NCBI GenBank assembly: GCA_963833605.1
Contig: CAWHYZ010000023.1
Span: 62,001 to 126,000, forward strand
DNA: 64,000 nt
DNA from: JAFAXD01 sp963833605
Lineage (GTDB): Bacteria > Pseudomonadota > Alphaproteobacteria > Rhizobiales > Xanthobacteraceae
Direction: 5' to 3'
Of the stretch, positions 1-9,794 are shown piece by piece (positions within the stretch are counted from its first letter, which is position 1; the number at the start of each line of letters is the position of its first letter). The position numbers and the translations under genes were made by a program. The notes under the pieces are model-generated. The model worked only from the letters and a program-made list of their open reading frames with translations. It ran no database searches and had not been told where the DNA came from.

Positions 1-84
1 CAGCACGATCGAACGCGCGCCCAGTTCGGCAACGACCGCAGCGGCGCCTGGGGCAAGAACGGTCCGGTCGGCGAGTTCAGACAT
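1..84 (-). CDS. aroK: Shikimate kinase, N-terminal fragment (runs off the window)
   Basis: Only the first 28 codons are present, read leftward from the ATG at 84. The visible end reads ELGARSIVL, which matches the stretch just before the Walker A loop in rhizobial shikimate kinases (usually ...GARSIVLVG.MGAGKST). The enzyme would phosphorylate shikimate in the chorismate pathway in the cytoplasm. Its position divergent from xerD is the usual arrangement in Bradyrhizobium and Rhodopseudomonas. The P-loop itself lies outside the window, so the call rests on the short N-terminus and on synteny. The 215 bases to the next gene on the right should hold both divergent promoters; I see no clear operator there. 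Confidence 0.65.
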   Translation of the reverse strand, partial: MSELADRTVLAPGAAAVVAELGARSIVL

Positions 85-299
85 GAGGTCAACGTCACAT
101 AAACCAGTTGGGCGTACAACGGCCTTGCGGACCCTCTTGCCAGGGCGGCTTTAACCTGGGCCTACTCGCGCCCGTAGTGCCCACGCCAGTCGGTCGGGGC
201 AGACAGGACGAGTTTATAAGTGATTGATTTTGACCATATTTTCGCCAGAAATGAGACTTCCGCCGGACCTCTGAGACGCAAGTAGGCCCGAGTCGTTGC

Positions 300-449
300 A
301 TGCCCAGCCTGTTTCGGTTTCTCCTCGTGATCGGCATCATCGGCGGGCTTGGTTATGGGGTGATTTTCGCGCTCGCGACGTTCGTCAAACCCAAGCCGCG
401 CGAGATCACGGTCACAGTCCCCCCCGACCGCTTCTACAAGCAGCGTTAA
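300..449 (+). CDS. Small conserved single-pass membrane protein, 49 aa
   Basis: This short ORF begins with ATG at 300 and ends 4 bases before xerD. Residues 4-29 form one hydrophobic segment (FRFLLVIGIIGGLGYGVIF), followed by a basic and proline-containing tail ending PPDRFYKQR. I recognise it as the small protein commonly found just before xerD in Bradyrhizobiaceae, sometimes mislabelled histidine kinase; it has no kinase features. Function is unknown. It is probably cotranscribed with xerD. The ordered hydrophobic/charged pattern and the tight spacing support a real gene. Confidence 0.7.
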   Translation: MPSLFRFLLVIGIIGGLGYGVIFALATFVKPKPREITVTVPPDRFYKQR

Positions 450-453
450 GCCT

Positions 454-1395
454 ATGCCGGCGCGCAGAACCAACTCCAACACACGGCTGATCGAGCTCTT
501 TCTTGATATGCTGGCGGCCGAGAGGGGGGCCGGTACAAACACCATTGCGGCCTATTCACACGATCTCGGCGACCTTGCGGCCCAGCTGACCACCACCGGA
601 CGATCGCTTACGAGCGCCACCACGGAGGATCTGCGCCGCTACCTCGGCGAACTCGCCAGGCGCGGGCTGAAGGCCTCTTCGGTCGCGCGGGCGCTGTCGG
701 CTTTGCGCCAGCTCTATCGTTTTCTCTATGCGGAAGGCCATCGCGCGGACGACCCGGCCGCCGTGCTCGAAGGCCCCCGCCGCGGGCGCGCGCTGCCGAA
801 AGTTCTCTCGATCATGGAGGTCGACAGGTTGCTGTCGTATGCACACACGGAGGCCAACGAAGCGAGCCCACCGGCACGGCGTCTGCGCGCCTTGCGGCTC
901 GTGTGCCTCCTCGAGGTGCTCTATGCCAGCGGGCTGCGGGTGTCCGAACTAATCGCGCTGCCGGCATCGGCAGCGCGCCAAGACCAGCGCATGCTGGTAA
1001 TCCGCGGCAAGGGCGGTCGCGAGCGGCTGGTGCCACTCAATGCTCCGGCGCGCATGGCGATGCTGGCTTATCTGGCGGCGCTCGGCGATAAGTGCGACGC
1101 CGCCAAGTGGCTGTTCCCGTCGTTTGGGGAGAGCGGGCACCTGACCCGCCAGCATGTCGCGCGCGAGCTCAAGGAACTCGCGCTTGCGACCGGTCTCCCG
1201 CCGGCACGGGTCAGTCCGCACGTTTTGCGCCACGCGTTCGCAAGCCACCTATTGCAAAATGGCGCCGACCTGCGGGTCGTTCAGACGTTGCTCGGCCACG
1301 CCGACATCTCGACGACCCAAATCTATACCCATGTCCTGGACGAGCGCCTCAAGAGCCTCGTACGCGACTTGCACCCGCTCACTGACCCGCAATGA
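454..1395 (+). CDS. xerD: Site-specific tyrosine recombinase XerD
   Basis: The 313-residue protein has the two-domain layout of XerC/XerD: an N-terminal SAM-like core-binding domain (about 10-100) and a C-terminal catalytic domain. The tyrosine-recombinase set is visible: the first Arg in SGLRVSEL, the HVLRH box (His256, Arg259), His282 in LLGHADIS, and the nucleophile Tyr291 in QIYTHV. It should act with XerC at dif to resolve chromosome dimers. XerD rather than XerC is chosen from the gene order aroK|xerD-accA known in relatives. It starts 4 bases after the small membrane protein gene, so they probably share a transcript. Confidence 0.93.
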   Translation: MPARRTNSNTRLIELFLDMLAAERGAGTNTIAAYSHDLGDLAAQLTTTGRSLTSATTEDLRRYLGELARRGLKASSVARALSALRQLYRFLYAEGHRADDPAAVLEGPRRGRALPKVLSIMEVDRLLSYAHTEANEASPPARRLRALRLVCLLEVLYASGLRVSELIALPASAARQDQRMLVIRGKGGRERLVPLNAPARMAMLAYLAALGDKCDAAKWLFPSFGESGHLTRQHVARELKELALATGLPPARVSPHVLRHAFASHLLQNGADLRVVQTLLGHADISTTQIYTHVLDERLKSLVRDLHPLTDPQ

Positions 1396-1515
1396 CGGTG
1401 CGATTTTGCTTCACGCTCCGTCCTCTCTTTGGTCGGTGGGCATCAAGCGTTCGTTGACGAAGAGCTTTTGTCCTGTGCTTGTTTCAACTATCCGCTATGA
1501 GTTGCGGGGGCCTTG

Positions 1516-2472
1516 ATGCGCAGTTATCTCGACTTTGAAAAGGGGGTGGCCGAGCTAGAGGCCAAGGTCGAGGAATTGCGCGCCATCGCCGATGCCGGCA
1601 ACACGGTCGCGATTGGCGAGGAGATTTCACGCCTCGAGGCCAAGGCGGCAGGCGCGCTGGAAGAGCTCTACGCCAGCCTGACCCCGTGGCAGAAGACCCA
1701 GGTCGCCCGCCATCCGCAGCGGCCGCATTGTCTCGACTTCGTGATGGGGATGATCGGCGAATTCACCCCTTTCTCCGGCGACCGCAAGTTCGGCGATGAC
1801 GACGCGATTGTCGGCGGCTTTGGTCGCTTTCGCGGCGAGAGTGTCTGCCTCATCGGCCACGAGAAGGGCGCCGACACCGAGAGCCGACTGCGGCACAATT
1901 TCGGCATGGCGCGGCCGGAAGGTTACCGCAAGGCTGTCCGGCTGATGGAGATGGCGGACCGCTTCGACATTCCCGTGATCGCGCTGATCGATACCGCGGG
2001 CGCCTATCCGGGCATCGGCGCGGAAGAGCGTGGCCAAGCGGAAGCGATCGCGCGCTCGACCGAAACGTGCCTCAACCTTGGTGTGCCCAACGTTGCCGTG
2101 ATCGTGGGCGAAGGCGGCTCCGGCGGGGCGATCGCGCTCGCGACCGCCAATCGGGTGCTGATGTTGGAACACGCGATCTACAGCGTGATCTCGCCGGAGG
2201 GCGCCGCTTCGATTCTCTGGCGCGACACCGCCAAGGCCCAGGAGGCCGCGACCAACATGAAGATCACCGCCGATGACATGATGCGGCTCGGCATCATCGA
2301 CGAGATCGTGCGCGAGCCTACCGGCGGCGCCCACCGCGACCCGCACGCCGCGATCGCCACAACAGGCGTCGCCATCGCGCGCGCGATCGCGGAGCTCAAG
2401 GGACAGGATCGCGAGACCATCCGGCGAAATCGCCGCGACAAGTTTCTCCACATCGGGCGCACGCTCGGGTGA
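1516..2472 (+). CDS. accA: Acetyl-CoA carboxylase carboxyltransferase subunit alpha
   Basis: The 318-residue product carries the AccA signature along its length, including DTAGAYPG, EGGSGGAIAL and SPEGAASILW. With AccD it forms the carboxyltransferase that moves CO2 from carboxybiotin to acetyl-CoA, the first committed step of fatty acid synthesis, in the cytoplasm. The ATG at 1516 gives the family N-terminus MRSYLDFE; the TTG one codon upstream is less likely. The 120 bases between xerD and this gene leave room for its own promoter. The length is normal for the family and nothing is missing. Confidence 0.95.
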   Translation: MRSYLDFEKGVAELEAKVEELRAIADAGNTVAIGEEISRLEAKAAGALEELYASLTPWQKTQVARHPQRPHCLDFVMGMIGEFTPFSGDRKFGDDDAIVGGFGRFRGESVCLIGHEKGADTESRLRHNFGMARPEGYRKAVRLMEMADRFDIPVIALIDTAGAYPGIGAEERGQAEAIARSTETCLNLGVPNVAVIVGEGGSGGAIALATANRVLMLEHAIYSVISPEGAASILWRDTAKAQEAATNMKITADDMMRLGIIDEIVREPTGGAHRDPHAAIATTGVAIARAIAELKGQDRETIRRNRRDKFLHIGRTLG

Positions 2473-2707
2473 CGAACGGTTTTGCCTGCTTGACTGAGGC
2501 TCGACGGTCACATGTCCGCGCTATTTGCGGCCCCGACCGGCTGGCAAATTAACCATCCTGTCCAAGCCTTTGGGCGATGTTTACGGTTCGTTCATTATGG
2601 CCGTGATGAGGTCCCCTGCACGACCCTTCGCCATGCTTAGACCACATCTTCTGGTTAACGGTTTCAACGGGGATCCGGTCGAGGATCTGGGGATAGTGGG
2701 GGAAATT

Positions 2708-4114
2708 TTGCATCGCCGTTTTGTCCGCGCCCTGCTCGCGTCAGCAGCGGTTGCCTGCGCGATTGCGCTGGCCAGCTGCGATACCGATAGCGTTTCGCTT
2801 CCCGCCAAGGCAGTGAGGCCGCTCTCTCCCGACATGATCGCGGAGATCGAGCATAAGAATATGCCGAAGGATTCGCCGATCCTGGTCCGCATCTTCAAGG
2901 AAGAGTTGGAGCTCGAGGTCTGGAAGCAGGACGCCGAGGGCCACTACGCGCACCTGAAGACCTATCCGATCTGTCGGTGGTCGGGCGAGCTTGGCCCCAA
3001 GGTTAAGCAAGGTGATCGCCAGGCGCCTGAGGGCTTCTATACGATCACCCCTGCGCAGATGAATCCGAATTCGAACTATTATCTGTCGTTCAATCTCGGC
3101 TTCCCAAACGCTTATGACAAGGCCAACGACCGCAGCGGCGCATTCCTGATGGTGCATGGGGACTGTTCGTCCGCCGGCTGCTACGCCATGACCGACGAGC
3201 AGATCGGCGAGATTTTTGCGCTCGGACGTGACTCGTTTTTCGGCGGCCAAAAGGCGTTCCAGGTGCAGGCCTATCCGTTCCGCATGACCCCGATCAACAT
3301 GGCCAGGCATCGCAACAGTCCGCACATGGCGTTCTGGCGCATGATCAAGCAAGGCAACGATATCTTTGAGGTGACGCGGCAGGAGCCGAAGGTCGACGTC
3401 TGCGACAAACACTATGTTTTCAATGCGGTCTCGCCTTCCGGTGGGCCGGTCAACTTCAGCCCGCGGGCGGCATGCCCGGCGTACCAGATGGACAAGGAAA
3501 TCGCCGCCGCCGTTAAAGAGAAGCAGGCGCAGGACGAGCGCAAAATCGCCGAGAACGTCCAGCGCGGTACCCAGACCGTGGCGGTGCGCACCGGCACCGA
3601 CGGCGGAATGCACCCGACTTTCTTGGCGCGCCTAAAATCCGGGAATCCCTGGGATGGGTTCCGCAGCCAAAGGAAGGTCGTGGGGGCGCAGCCGGGCGAC
3701 ATGGGCAACAACGTTAACCCGCCGCATGAACCGGTGACCGATGACAGCGGGTCTGCTTCCGTGCGCGTCGCGTCGGCTCCAGCCAGCGAACCGGCCACCG
3801 CTCAAGGTGAAAGCGCGTGGGATCGCCTCACGACATCGGTCTCGCGCGCGTTCAACCCGCAGCCCTCCCAGCCCACACCTTCAGAGACGAAGGCTGCCGG
3901 AGTGCCGGCGCCCAAACCGAAACCCAAGCCGATGACCGCCGTGGCGCAGGCCGCAAGGCCCACCCCAAAGCCGCAGCAAATGGCTTCCGACAGCAAACCG
4001 CGCCAGATCGCCGAGGCCCCGCCCGCTCTGTCCGACAGCGGCAACGCGCCGGCGAGTGCCGCGCAGGTTCCGTCCACATCAGGCTCATTCGAGAGCCGCT
4101 GGTCGGGCCGGTAG
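2708..4114 (+). CDS. L,D-transpeptidase-family (YkuD) lipoprotein with long proline-rich tail
   Basis: A TTG start at 2708, behind a GGGGA ribosome site, gives a lipoprotein signal with lipobox LASC (Cys24); an in-frame GTG at 2696 is the alternative, and longer readings spoil the signal peptide. The 468-residue protein has a YkuD-like domain (about 55-230) with the catalytic pattern VHGDCSSAGCYAMT, as in the YafK/murein L,D-transpeptidase group. Residues from about 320 on are low-complexity, rich in Pro, Ala, Ser and Lys (KPKPKP), suggesting a periplasmic linker. It is expected to act on peptidoglycan cross-links from the membrane. It converges on secA. Confidence 0.85.
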   Translation: MHRRFVRALLASAAVACAIALASCDTDSVSLPAKAVRPLSPDMIAEIEHKNMPKDSPILVRIFKEELELEVWKQDAEGHYAHLKTYPICRWSGELGPKVKQGDRQAPEGFYTITPAQMNPNSNYYLSFNLGFPNAYDKANDRSGAFLMVHGDCSSAGCYAMTDEQIGEIFALGRDSFFGGQKAFQVQAYPFRMTPINMARHRNSPHMAFWRMIKQGNDIFEVTRQEPKVDVCDKHYVFNAVSPSGGPVNFSPRAACPAYQMDKEIAAAVKEKQAQDERKIAENVQRGTQTVAVRTGTDGGMHPTFLARLKSGNPWDGFRSQRKVVGAQPGDMGNNVNPPHEPVTDDSGSASVRVASAPASEPATAQGESAWDRLTTSVSRAFNPQPSQPTPSETKAAGVPAPKPKPKPMTAVAQAARPTPKPQQMASDSKPRQIAEAPPALSDSGNAPASAAQVPSTSGSFESRWSGR

Positions 4115-4190
4115 CACTCCGTCGACCTGCATTTCTGCCGCCGCCGGGCTTGTCCCGGCCACCATCTGCCGTGCGGACCGTAGATGTAAG

Positions 4191-4215
4191 CGCGTGCACG
4201 TCCACGGTGCACGCG
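4191..4215. terminator. Hairpin between convergent lipoprotein and secA genes
   Basis: CGCGTGCAC and GTGCACGCG form a perfect 9-bp stem with a 7-base loop in the 133-base gap between two convergent genes. There is no T-run on either side, so it is not a standard intrinsic terminator. Its position suggests a bidirectional stop or a barrier to transcript reading. Confidence 0.4.
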
Positions 4216-4247
4216 GGCATGACTGTTGCTGAAAATATCGATCGAGC

Positions 4248-7044
4248 TTACGCGTAGCGCCCGTGGCAATGCTTGTATTTCTTGCCTGACCCGCACGGGC
4301 ATGTCTCGTTACGCCCGACTTTGCCCCAACTGGTTGGATCCTTCGGATTGCGTTGGACGGCGCGGCTCGTGCCATTGGCGCCGCCGGCCATGACTGGCAC
4401 TAGCGGCGCGTCGCTCATTGCCATCTCGTCCTCACCGGTCGAGGGATCGATATGGTGCGCCTGCATGAACGGAAGCTCGGTTGCCTCCGGCGGCGGCGGA
4501 CTCTGCACAATCTCGACCCGCATGAGCTGCGAAGTAACCGCTTCGCGGAGATTCGCCACCATGGCTTCGAACAGGTTGAAGGCCTCCGACTTGTACTCGT
4601 TGAGCGGATCGCGCTGGCCGTAACCGCGCAACCCGATGACCTGGCGCAGATGTTCGAGCATCACCAGGTGTTCGCGCCAGAGATGATCGAGAGTTTGCAG
4701 CAGGATCGATTTCTCGACATAGCGGATCACGTCGCCGCCCCACTGGGCGACCTTGGCCGCCATGTGCTCGTCGGCGCGACGCTCGATCCTCGCGATGATT
4801 TCTTCGTCCGCAATTCCTTCTTCCTTGGCCCATTCGTCGACCGGCAAGTCGAGGCCGAACACGCGCTTGAGTTCCTCCTTGAGGCCCGCCGTGTCCCACT
4901 GTTCCGGGTAGGCGTTCTCTGGAACGTGCTTGCCGACCAGATCATCGACCACCGCATGGCGCATGTCGGTGACGGTTTCGGCAACAGTTTCATCCTTCAT
5001 CAGTTCAATGCGCTGGTCGAAGATGACCTTGCGCTGATCGTTCATCACGTTGTCGAACTTAAGCAGGTTCTTGCGGATGTCGAAGTTGCGGGCCTCGACC
5101 TTCTGCTGCGCCTTCTCGACCGCCTTATTGATCCAGGAATGGACGATCGCCTCGTCCTCCTTGAGCCCGAGCCGCTGCAGCATGCCGTCGAGCTTGTCGG
5201 ACCCGAAGATGCGCATGAGGTCGTCTTCGAGTGAGAGGAAGAACTTCGAATGGCCGGGGTCGCCCTGGCGACCCGAGCGCCCACGCAGCTGATTGTCGAT
5301 ACGTCGGCTTTCATGACGCTCAGTGCCAAGCACATAGAGGCCACCGGCGGCGAGGGCCTTTTGCTTGAGGCGCGACACCTGTTCCCTGATCTCGGCGACC
5401 CGAACGTCGCGCTCGGAGCCGTCGGGCACGTCCGCCAGTTCCTGGCGGATACGCATGTCAGCATTGCCCCCCAGCTGAATGTCGGTGCCGCGGCCCGCCA
5501 TGTTGGTCGCAATGGTGATTGCACCAGGTACACCGGCCTGCGCAACGATATAGGCTTCCTGCTCGTGATAGCGCGCATTCAGGATGGCGAACACCTTGGC
5601 CTGGGCATCGCCGGAGTACAGCGCGGCGAACGCGTTAGGATCGGAAACGTCATGCTGCTCCCAACCCTGCTTGCGCAGTAGTTCGGCGAGACTCTCCGAT
5701 TTTTCAATCGACGTCGTCCCGACCAATACCGGCTGCCCGCGCGTCCTGCAGTCGTCGATCAAGGTCAGGATTGCCCGGTATTTCTCTGTTGCGGTGCGAT
5801 AGACCTCGTCATCGTCATCGAGGCGGATCATCGGCATGTTGGTCGGCACCTCGACAACTTCGAGGTTGTAGATATCCATAAATTCGTCGGCTTCAGTCAG
5901 CGCCGTGCCGGTCATGCCGGCGAGCTTCTCGTACATGCGGAAGTAGTTCTGGAACGTGATCGAGGCGAGCGTCTGGTTTTCGGGCTGAATCGGCTGGCGC
6001 TCCTTTGCTTCCAGCGCCTGGTGCAGGCCCTCCGAGTAGCGGCGTCCCGGCATCATGCGGCCGGTGAATTCGTCGATAATCACGACCTCGTCGTTGCGCA
6101 CAATATAATCCTTGTCGCGCATGAATAGCTTGTGCGCGCGTAGCGCCTGATTGACGTGGTGCACGGTCGAGACGTTCTCGACATCATAGAGCGATTCCGC
6201 TTTGAGCAGCCCTGCTTCCCGCAGCCGCGTCTCCATGCGTTCCATGCCGGATTCAGTCAGCGTCACCGTACGCTGCTTCTCGTCGACCTCGAAATCAGTC
6301 TTGTCGAGGTTCGGGATGAAGGCGTCGATCGTGGCATAGAAATCCGAGCGGTCGTCAAGCGGTCCAGAAATGATCAACGGCGTGCGCGCCTCGTCGACCA
6401 GAATCGAGTCGACTTCGTCCACGATCGCGTAGACGTGCCCGCGCTGGACCATGTCCTCGAGCCGATACTTCATATTGTCGCGCAGATAGTCGAAGCCAAG
6501 CTCGTTGTTGGTGCCGTAAGTCACGTCGCAATCGTAGGCTTGCTTCCTCTGTTCGTCGTCGAGTCCGTGAACGATGACGCCGACAGTCAGTCCAAGGAAC
6601 TTGTAGATCTGTCCCATCCATTCGGCGTCGCGCTTAGCAAGGTAATCATTGACCGTCACCACATGGACGCCGCGGCCAGTGAGCGCGTTGAGATAGACCG
6701 GCAAGGTTGCGACCAGGGTCTTGCCCTCGCCGGTTTTCATCTCGGAGATCTTGCCCTGGTGCAGCACCATACCGCCGACCAACTGCACATCGAAATGGCG
6801 TTGGCCGAGGGTGCGCTTGCCGGCTTCCCGCACGGTCGCGAATGCCGGCACCAGGAGATCGTCAAGCGACGTGCCGTCCGCGACCTGCTTGCGAAATTCG
6901 GCGGTGCGTGCCCGCAACTCAGTCGTCACTGAGCTTTTCGAGCTCCTGTTCAAGGGCATTGATGGCGCTGACCCGCGGCTGGTAACTGCGAATGCGGCGG
7001 TCGTTGGCCGACCCAAATAGCTTTCGCGCAGCGGCGCGGAACAT
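4248..7044 (-). CDS. secA: Preprotein translocase ATPase SecA, interrupted by one extra base near codon 42
   Basis: SecA drives export of unfolded proteins through SecYEG using ATP. From ATG 7044 the reading begins MFRAAARKLFGSANDRR, the normal SecA N-terminus, and stops after 41 codons at TGA (6921-6919). The next frame continues at 6920 with ELRARTAEFRKQ and runs intact to 4248. Removing one base at 6921 joins them into 931 residues, normal length. Walker A GEGKT (about 105-109), the DEVDS box and the C-terminal zinc/SecB motif CPCGSGKKYKHC are present. A product starting only at 7016 would lack the true N-terminus. As SecA is essential, sequencing error is most likely; see the findings. 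Confidence 0.93.
6918..6933. other. Perfect hairpin at the secA frameshift
   Basis: On the plus strand CTCAGT-cgtc-ACTGAG is a perfect 6-bp inverted repeat with a 4-base loop. The base that breaks secA (6921) lies inside it, and without that base the palindrome would be imperfect. Confidence 0.8.
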
Positions 7045-7107
7045 GCCTCAATCCTTTCTGGCCAAATCGGGCCGTGCCGTCAGGTCGCCCGAATTAGCAA
7101 CACGCTA

Positions 7108-7181
7108 CTAGTGTCCCGTTTTGAAGCTCTTCATACCTCGCAGCACGCTCAACACGAACTTCAAAATCGAAGGGACACTAG
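7108..7181. repeat. Palindromic element with CTAGTG/CACTAG ends, copy 1
   Basis: The element runs from CTAGTGTCCC to its reverse complement GGGACACTAG, with an imperfect inner stem around TTTTGAAG and CTTCAAAA. The ends and the GAAGTTC-like core match copies at 44352 and 44443. With copy 2 it fills much of the 520-base gap between secA and the parvulin gene; the rest (7272-7564) should hold the parvulin promoter, where I see no clear motif. Confidence 0.75.
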
Positions 7182-7207
7182 CAAACTTATGATTTTAGTA
7201 CGATTTT

Positions 7208-7271
7208 GGATTTGAAGTTCCTGCGCGAGATAACCGAGCAACCTGCAGGAACTTCAAATCCACCGCACTAG
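7208..7271. repeat. Palindromic element, copy 2 (GGATTTGAAGTTCCT stem)
   Basis: A perfect 15-bp stem GGATTTGAAGTTCCT (7208-7222) pairs with 7247-7261 and is followed by CACTAG at 7266-7271. The same 15-bp arm occurs in the copy at 44352-44429. The left end merges with copy 1 and lacks a clear CTAGTG. Confidence 0.7.
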
Positions 7272-7564
7272 CGCTCACGCTGGACCCCGCAAAAGAATAG
7301 CCGATCCGCTCCCCCATTAAACGCGCATCTCGGGCTGCTTTAGGGCACGACCTATTGTCCGGCGGGGCGGACCGGCAAGTTTGGCCGACACATAGGAGTG
7401 GGTCCAACCCTTGTCAATTGGCGCATGCCGCAATCATGCCGTCGTTTACGTGTGTGATGGCGACAACTCTCCCGTTGCCATGACGGCCGGTTTGGGCGAG
7501 TGTCCGCCCGCGGCGGCCGATCAATCTGCCGACCCAAACGCGCCACGCGCGAGGAACCCCCATC

Positions 7565-8473
7565 ATGCCGCATCAAATGCTTCCAGTCGGGCGGTGGCGC
7601 CGTGCACTGTTCGTGGCCGCGCTTTTAGCCTGTGCATCATCCGCCGCCATGGCGCAGACCCCTGCGGGCGATCCCGTCGTCGCCAAAGTCGACGGCGTCG
7701 AGATCCACCAGAGCGACCTTGCGCTCGCTGAGGAAGAGGTCGGCGCGAGTTTGCCGCAGGACGCCACCCCCGAAGCCCGGCGCAATTATCTGATTACGCA
7801 TCTCATTGACATGATCCTGCTCAGCCGCGCCGCCGAGGAACAGGGATTGAGCGGCAGCGACGACTTCAAACGCCGCTTCGCCGCCATGCGTACCAAACTC
7901 TTGGCGGGGCTGATGCTGCGCCAGATTGCACAGCGTAACGTCAGCGAGCAGGCCATGCACAAGGTCTACGATGACGCCGTCAAGCAGATGGGGGACGAGC
8001 AGGAAGTCCGCGCTCGTCATATCCTGGTCGAGTCCGAAGACCAAGCCAAGGCGATCCTGGCGGATCTCAAGAAGGGCGCAGACTTCACAGAACTCGCCAA
8101 GCAGAAGTCGAAGGATCCGGCCGCCGCAGATGGCGGCGATCTCGGCTATTTCACTAAGGATCAGATGGTGCCCGAGTTTGCCGACGCGGCGTTCAAGCTC
8201 GACAAGGGAAAAGTTTCCGAACCGGTGAAAACAGCGTTCGGGTGGCACATCATCAAGGTCGAGGATAAGCGCAAGAAGCCACTGCCGACCTACGACCAGG
8301 TCAAGGACCAGCTCGCAACCGTAGTCATACAACAGTCCCAGGCTGAGCTCGTGAACAAGTTGCGCGGTCAAGCCAAGATCGAGCGCATGGATGCCAAGCC
8401 GGCGGCCGCGCTGCCGCCGGCGTTGACCCCTGCAGTGCCCGGTCCTGCGGCAACGGCCCCCGCGAAGAAGTAA
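7565..8473 (+). CDS. Periplasmic parvulin-type peptidyl-prolyl cis-trans isomerase
   Basis: The 302-residue protein has a signal peptide ending near SSAAMAQ (about residue 31), a SurA/PrsA-like N-terminal region (35-135), and a parvulin domain (about 145-235) with the family patterns RARHILVE, DGGDLGYF, MVPEFADAAF and GWHIIKVE. The tail is alanine- and proline-rich. It should assist folding of exported proteins, which fits its divergent position next to secA. GAGGAA sits about 9 bases before the ATG at 7565; an ATG at 7577 is the alternative. It belongs to the PpiC/PrsA class rather than SurA, since only one parvulin domain is present. Confidence 0.87.
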   Translation: MPHQMLPVGRWRRALFVAALLACASSAAMAQTPAGDPVVAKVDGVEIHQSDLALAEEEVGASLPQDATPEARRNYLITHLIDMILLSRAAEEQGLSGSDDFKRRFAAMRTKLLAGLMLRQIAQRNVSEQAMHKVYDDAVKQMGDEQEVRARHILVESEDQAKAILADLKKGADFTELAKQKSKDPAAADGGDLGYFTKDQMVPEFADAAFKLDKGKVSEPVKTAFGWHIIKVEDKRKKPLPTYDQVKDQLATVVIQQSQAELVNKLRGQAKIERMDAKPAAALPPALTPAVPGPAATAPAKK

Positions 8474-8505
8474 ACTTCCATTTGATCGTCTTCGCGTGGT
8501 GCTGT

Positions 8506-8526
8506 CCCCCGGATCAGGTCCGGGGG
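8506..8526. terminator. GC-rich hairpin between the parvulin gene and argJ
   Basis: CCCCCGGA and TCCGGGGG make a perfect 8-bp stem with a 5-base loop. There is no U-tract. Similar CCCCGGATC-type hairpins recur in rhizobial genomes, so it may be a dispersed repeat rather than a dedicated terminator. Confidence 0.4.
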
Positions 8527-8555
8527 CGGCCATAATCGCTCAAAGGCTTGAGCCG

Positions 8556-9794
8556 ATGTCGCCCATCTCTCCCCTGGCCCCCAAGCACGTTCCCGACCTG
8601 CCGGCGATCGACGGTGTGAGGCTCGCGACCGCGGCCGCCGGCATCAAATACAAGAACCGCACCGACGTACTCATCGCGCTCTTCGAACCCGGCACGACGG
8701 CGGCCGGCGTGCTGACGCGCTCGAAATGTCCGTCCGCGCCGGTCGACTGGTGCCGCGCGAAGCTTAAGTCCGGCAAGGCGTGCGCACTTGTGGTCAATTC
8801 CGGCAACGCCAATGCGTTCACAGGCAAGACCGGCCGCGCGGCGACGGCGCTGACCGCGAAGCTTGCCGCCAAGGCGATCGGCTGTGCCGAAGGTGACGTG
8901 CTGATCGCCTCGACCGGCGTCATCGGCGAGCCCCTGCAGGCCAGCAAGTTTGAAGGCGTTATGGACGAGCTCGTGCGCAACGCGCGCGCCGACATCTGGC
9001 TAGACGCAGCCAAGGCGATCATGACCACGGACACATTTCCGAAAGTCGCAACCGCAAGCGCGAAGCTTGGCAGCGCGACAGTAACCGTCAGCGGTATCGC
9101 GAAAGGGGCCGGCATGATCGCGCCCGACATGGCCACGATGCTGGCCTTCGTGTTCACCGACGCACCGCTCGCCCCCTCCGCCCTACGAGGTCTGCTCAGG
9201 ACCGGCGTCGAGGACACCTTCAATGCAGTGACGATCGATGGCGACACTTCGACTTCCGACACGCTGCTTGCATTCGCGACCGGCATGGCGGCGGCGCGTG
9301 GTGCCCCACGCATCGCACGCGCTGGAGACGTCCGGCTGCGCGCATTTGCGAAGGCCTTCCACGGCGTGCTCGCCAATTTGGCCGAGCAGGTCGCGCGCGA
9401 CGGCGAGGGAGCGCGCAAGCTCGTTGAAGTGATCGTCGAGGGCGCCGTGTCGACATCGTCAGCCCGCAAGATCGCACGGGCGATCGCCAATTCGCCTCTG
9501 GTGAAGACCGCGATCGCCGGCGAGGATGCCAATTGGGGTCGGGTGGTGATGGCAGTCGGCAAGGCTGGCGAGCCGGCCGACCGCGACAAGCTCGCGATCT
9601 GGTTCGGCGACATTCGCGTGGCGTATAAAGGTGCGCGCGATCCCGCCTACGACGAGGGAGCGGTCTCCGCGGTGATGAAGCGCCCGGAGATCAGCCTGAA
9701 GGTGACGCTCGGGCTGGGCAAAGGTCGCGACCGTATGCTCACCTGCGATCTGACCAAGGAATACGTCGCGATCAATGGCGATTATCGATCGTGA
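8556..9794 (+). CDS. argJ: Bifunctional ornithine acetyltransferase / N-acetylglutamate synthase
   Basis: ArgJ transfers acetyl from N-acetylornithine to glutamate, recycling acetyl in arginine synthesis. The product from ATG 8556 is 412 residues, usual for the family. The autocleavage region is KGAGMIAPDMATML, with Thr194 as predicted nucleophile that splits the chain into alpha and beta. VVNSGNANAFTG and AGEDANWGRV are also present. A GTG at 8496 would add 20 residues through the upstream hairpin and is rejected. The stop overlaps the mutT start by 4 bases, so translation is probably coupled. Confidence 0.94.
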   Translation: MSPISPLAPKHVPDLPAIDGVRLATAAAGIKYKNRTDVLIALFEPGTTAAGVLTRSKCPSAPVDWCRAKLKSGKACALVVNSGNANAFTGKTGRAATALTAKLAAKAIGCAEGDVLIASTGVIGEPLQASKFEGVMDELVRNARADIWLDAAKAIMTTDTFPKVATASAKLGSATVTVSGIAKGAGMIAPDMATMLAFVFTDAPLAPSALRGLLRTGVEDTFNAVTIDGDTSTSDTLLAFATGMAAARGAPRIARAGDVRLRAFAKAFHGVLANLAEQVARDGEGARKLVEVIVEGAVSTSSARKIARAIANSPLVKTAIAGEDANWGRVVMAVGKAGEPADRDKLAIWFGDIRVAYKGARDPAYDEGAVSAVMKRPEISLKVTLGLGKGRDRMLTCDLTKEYVAINGDYRS

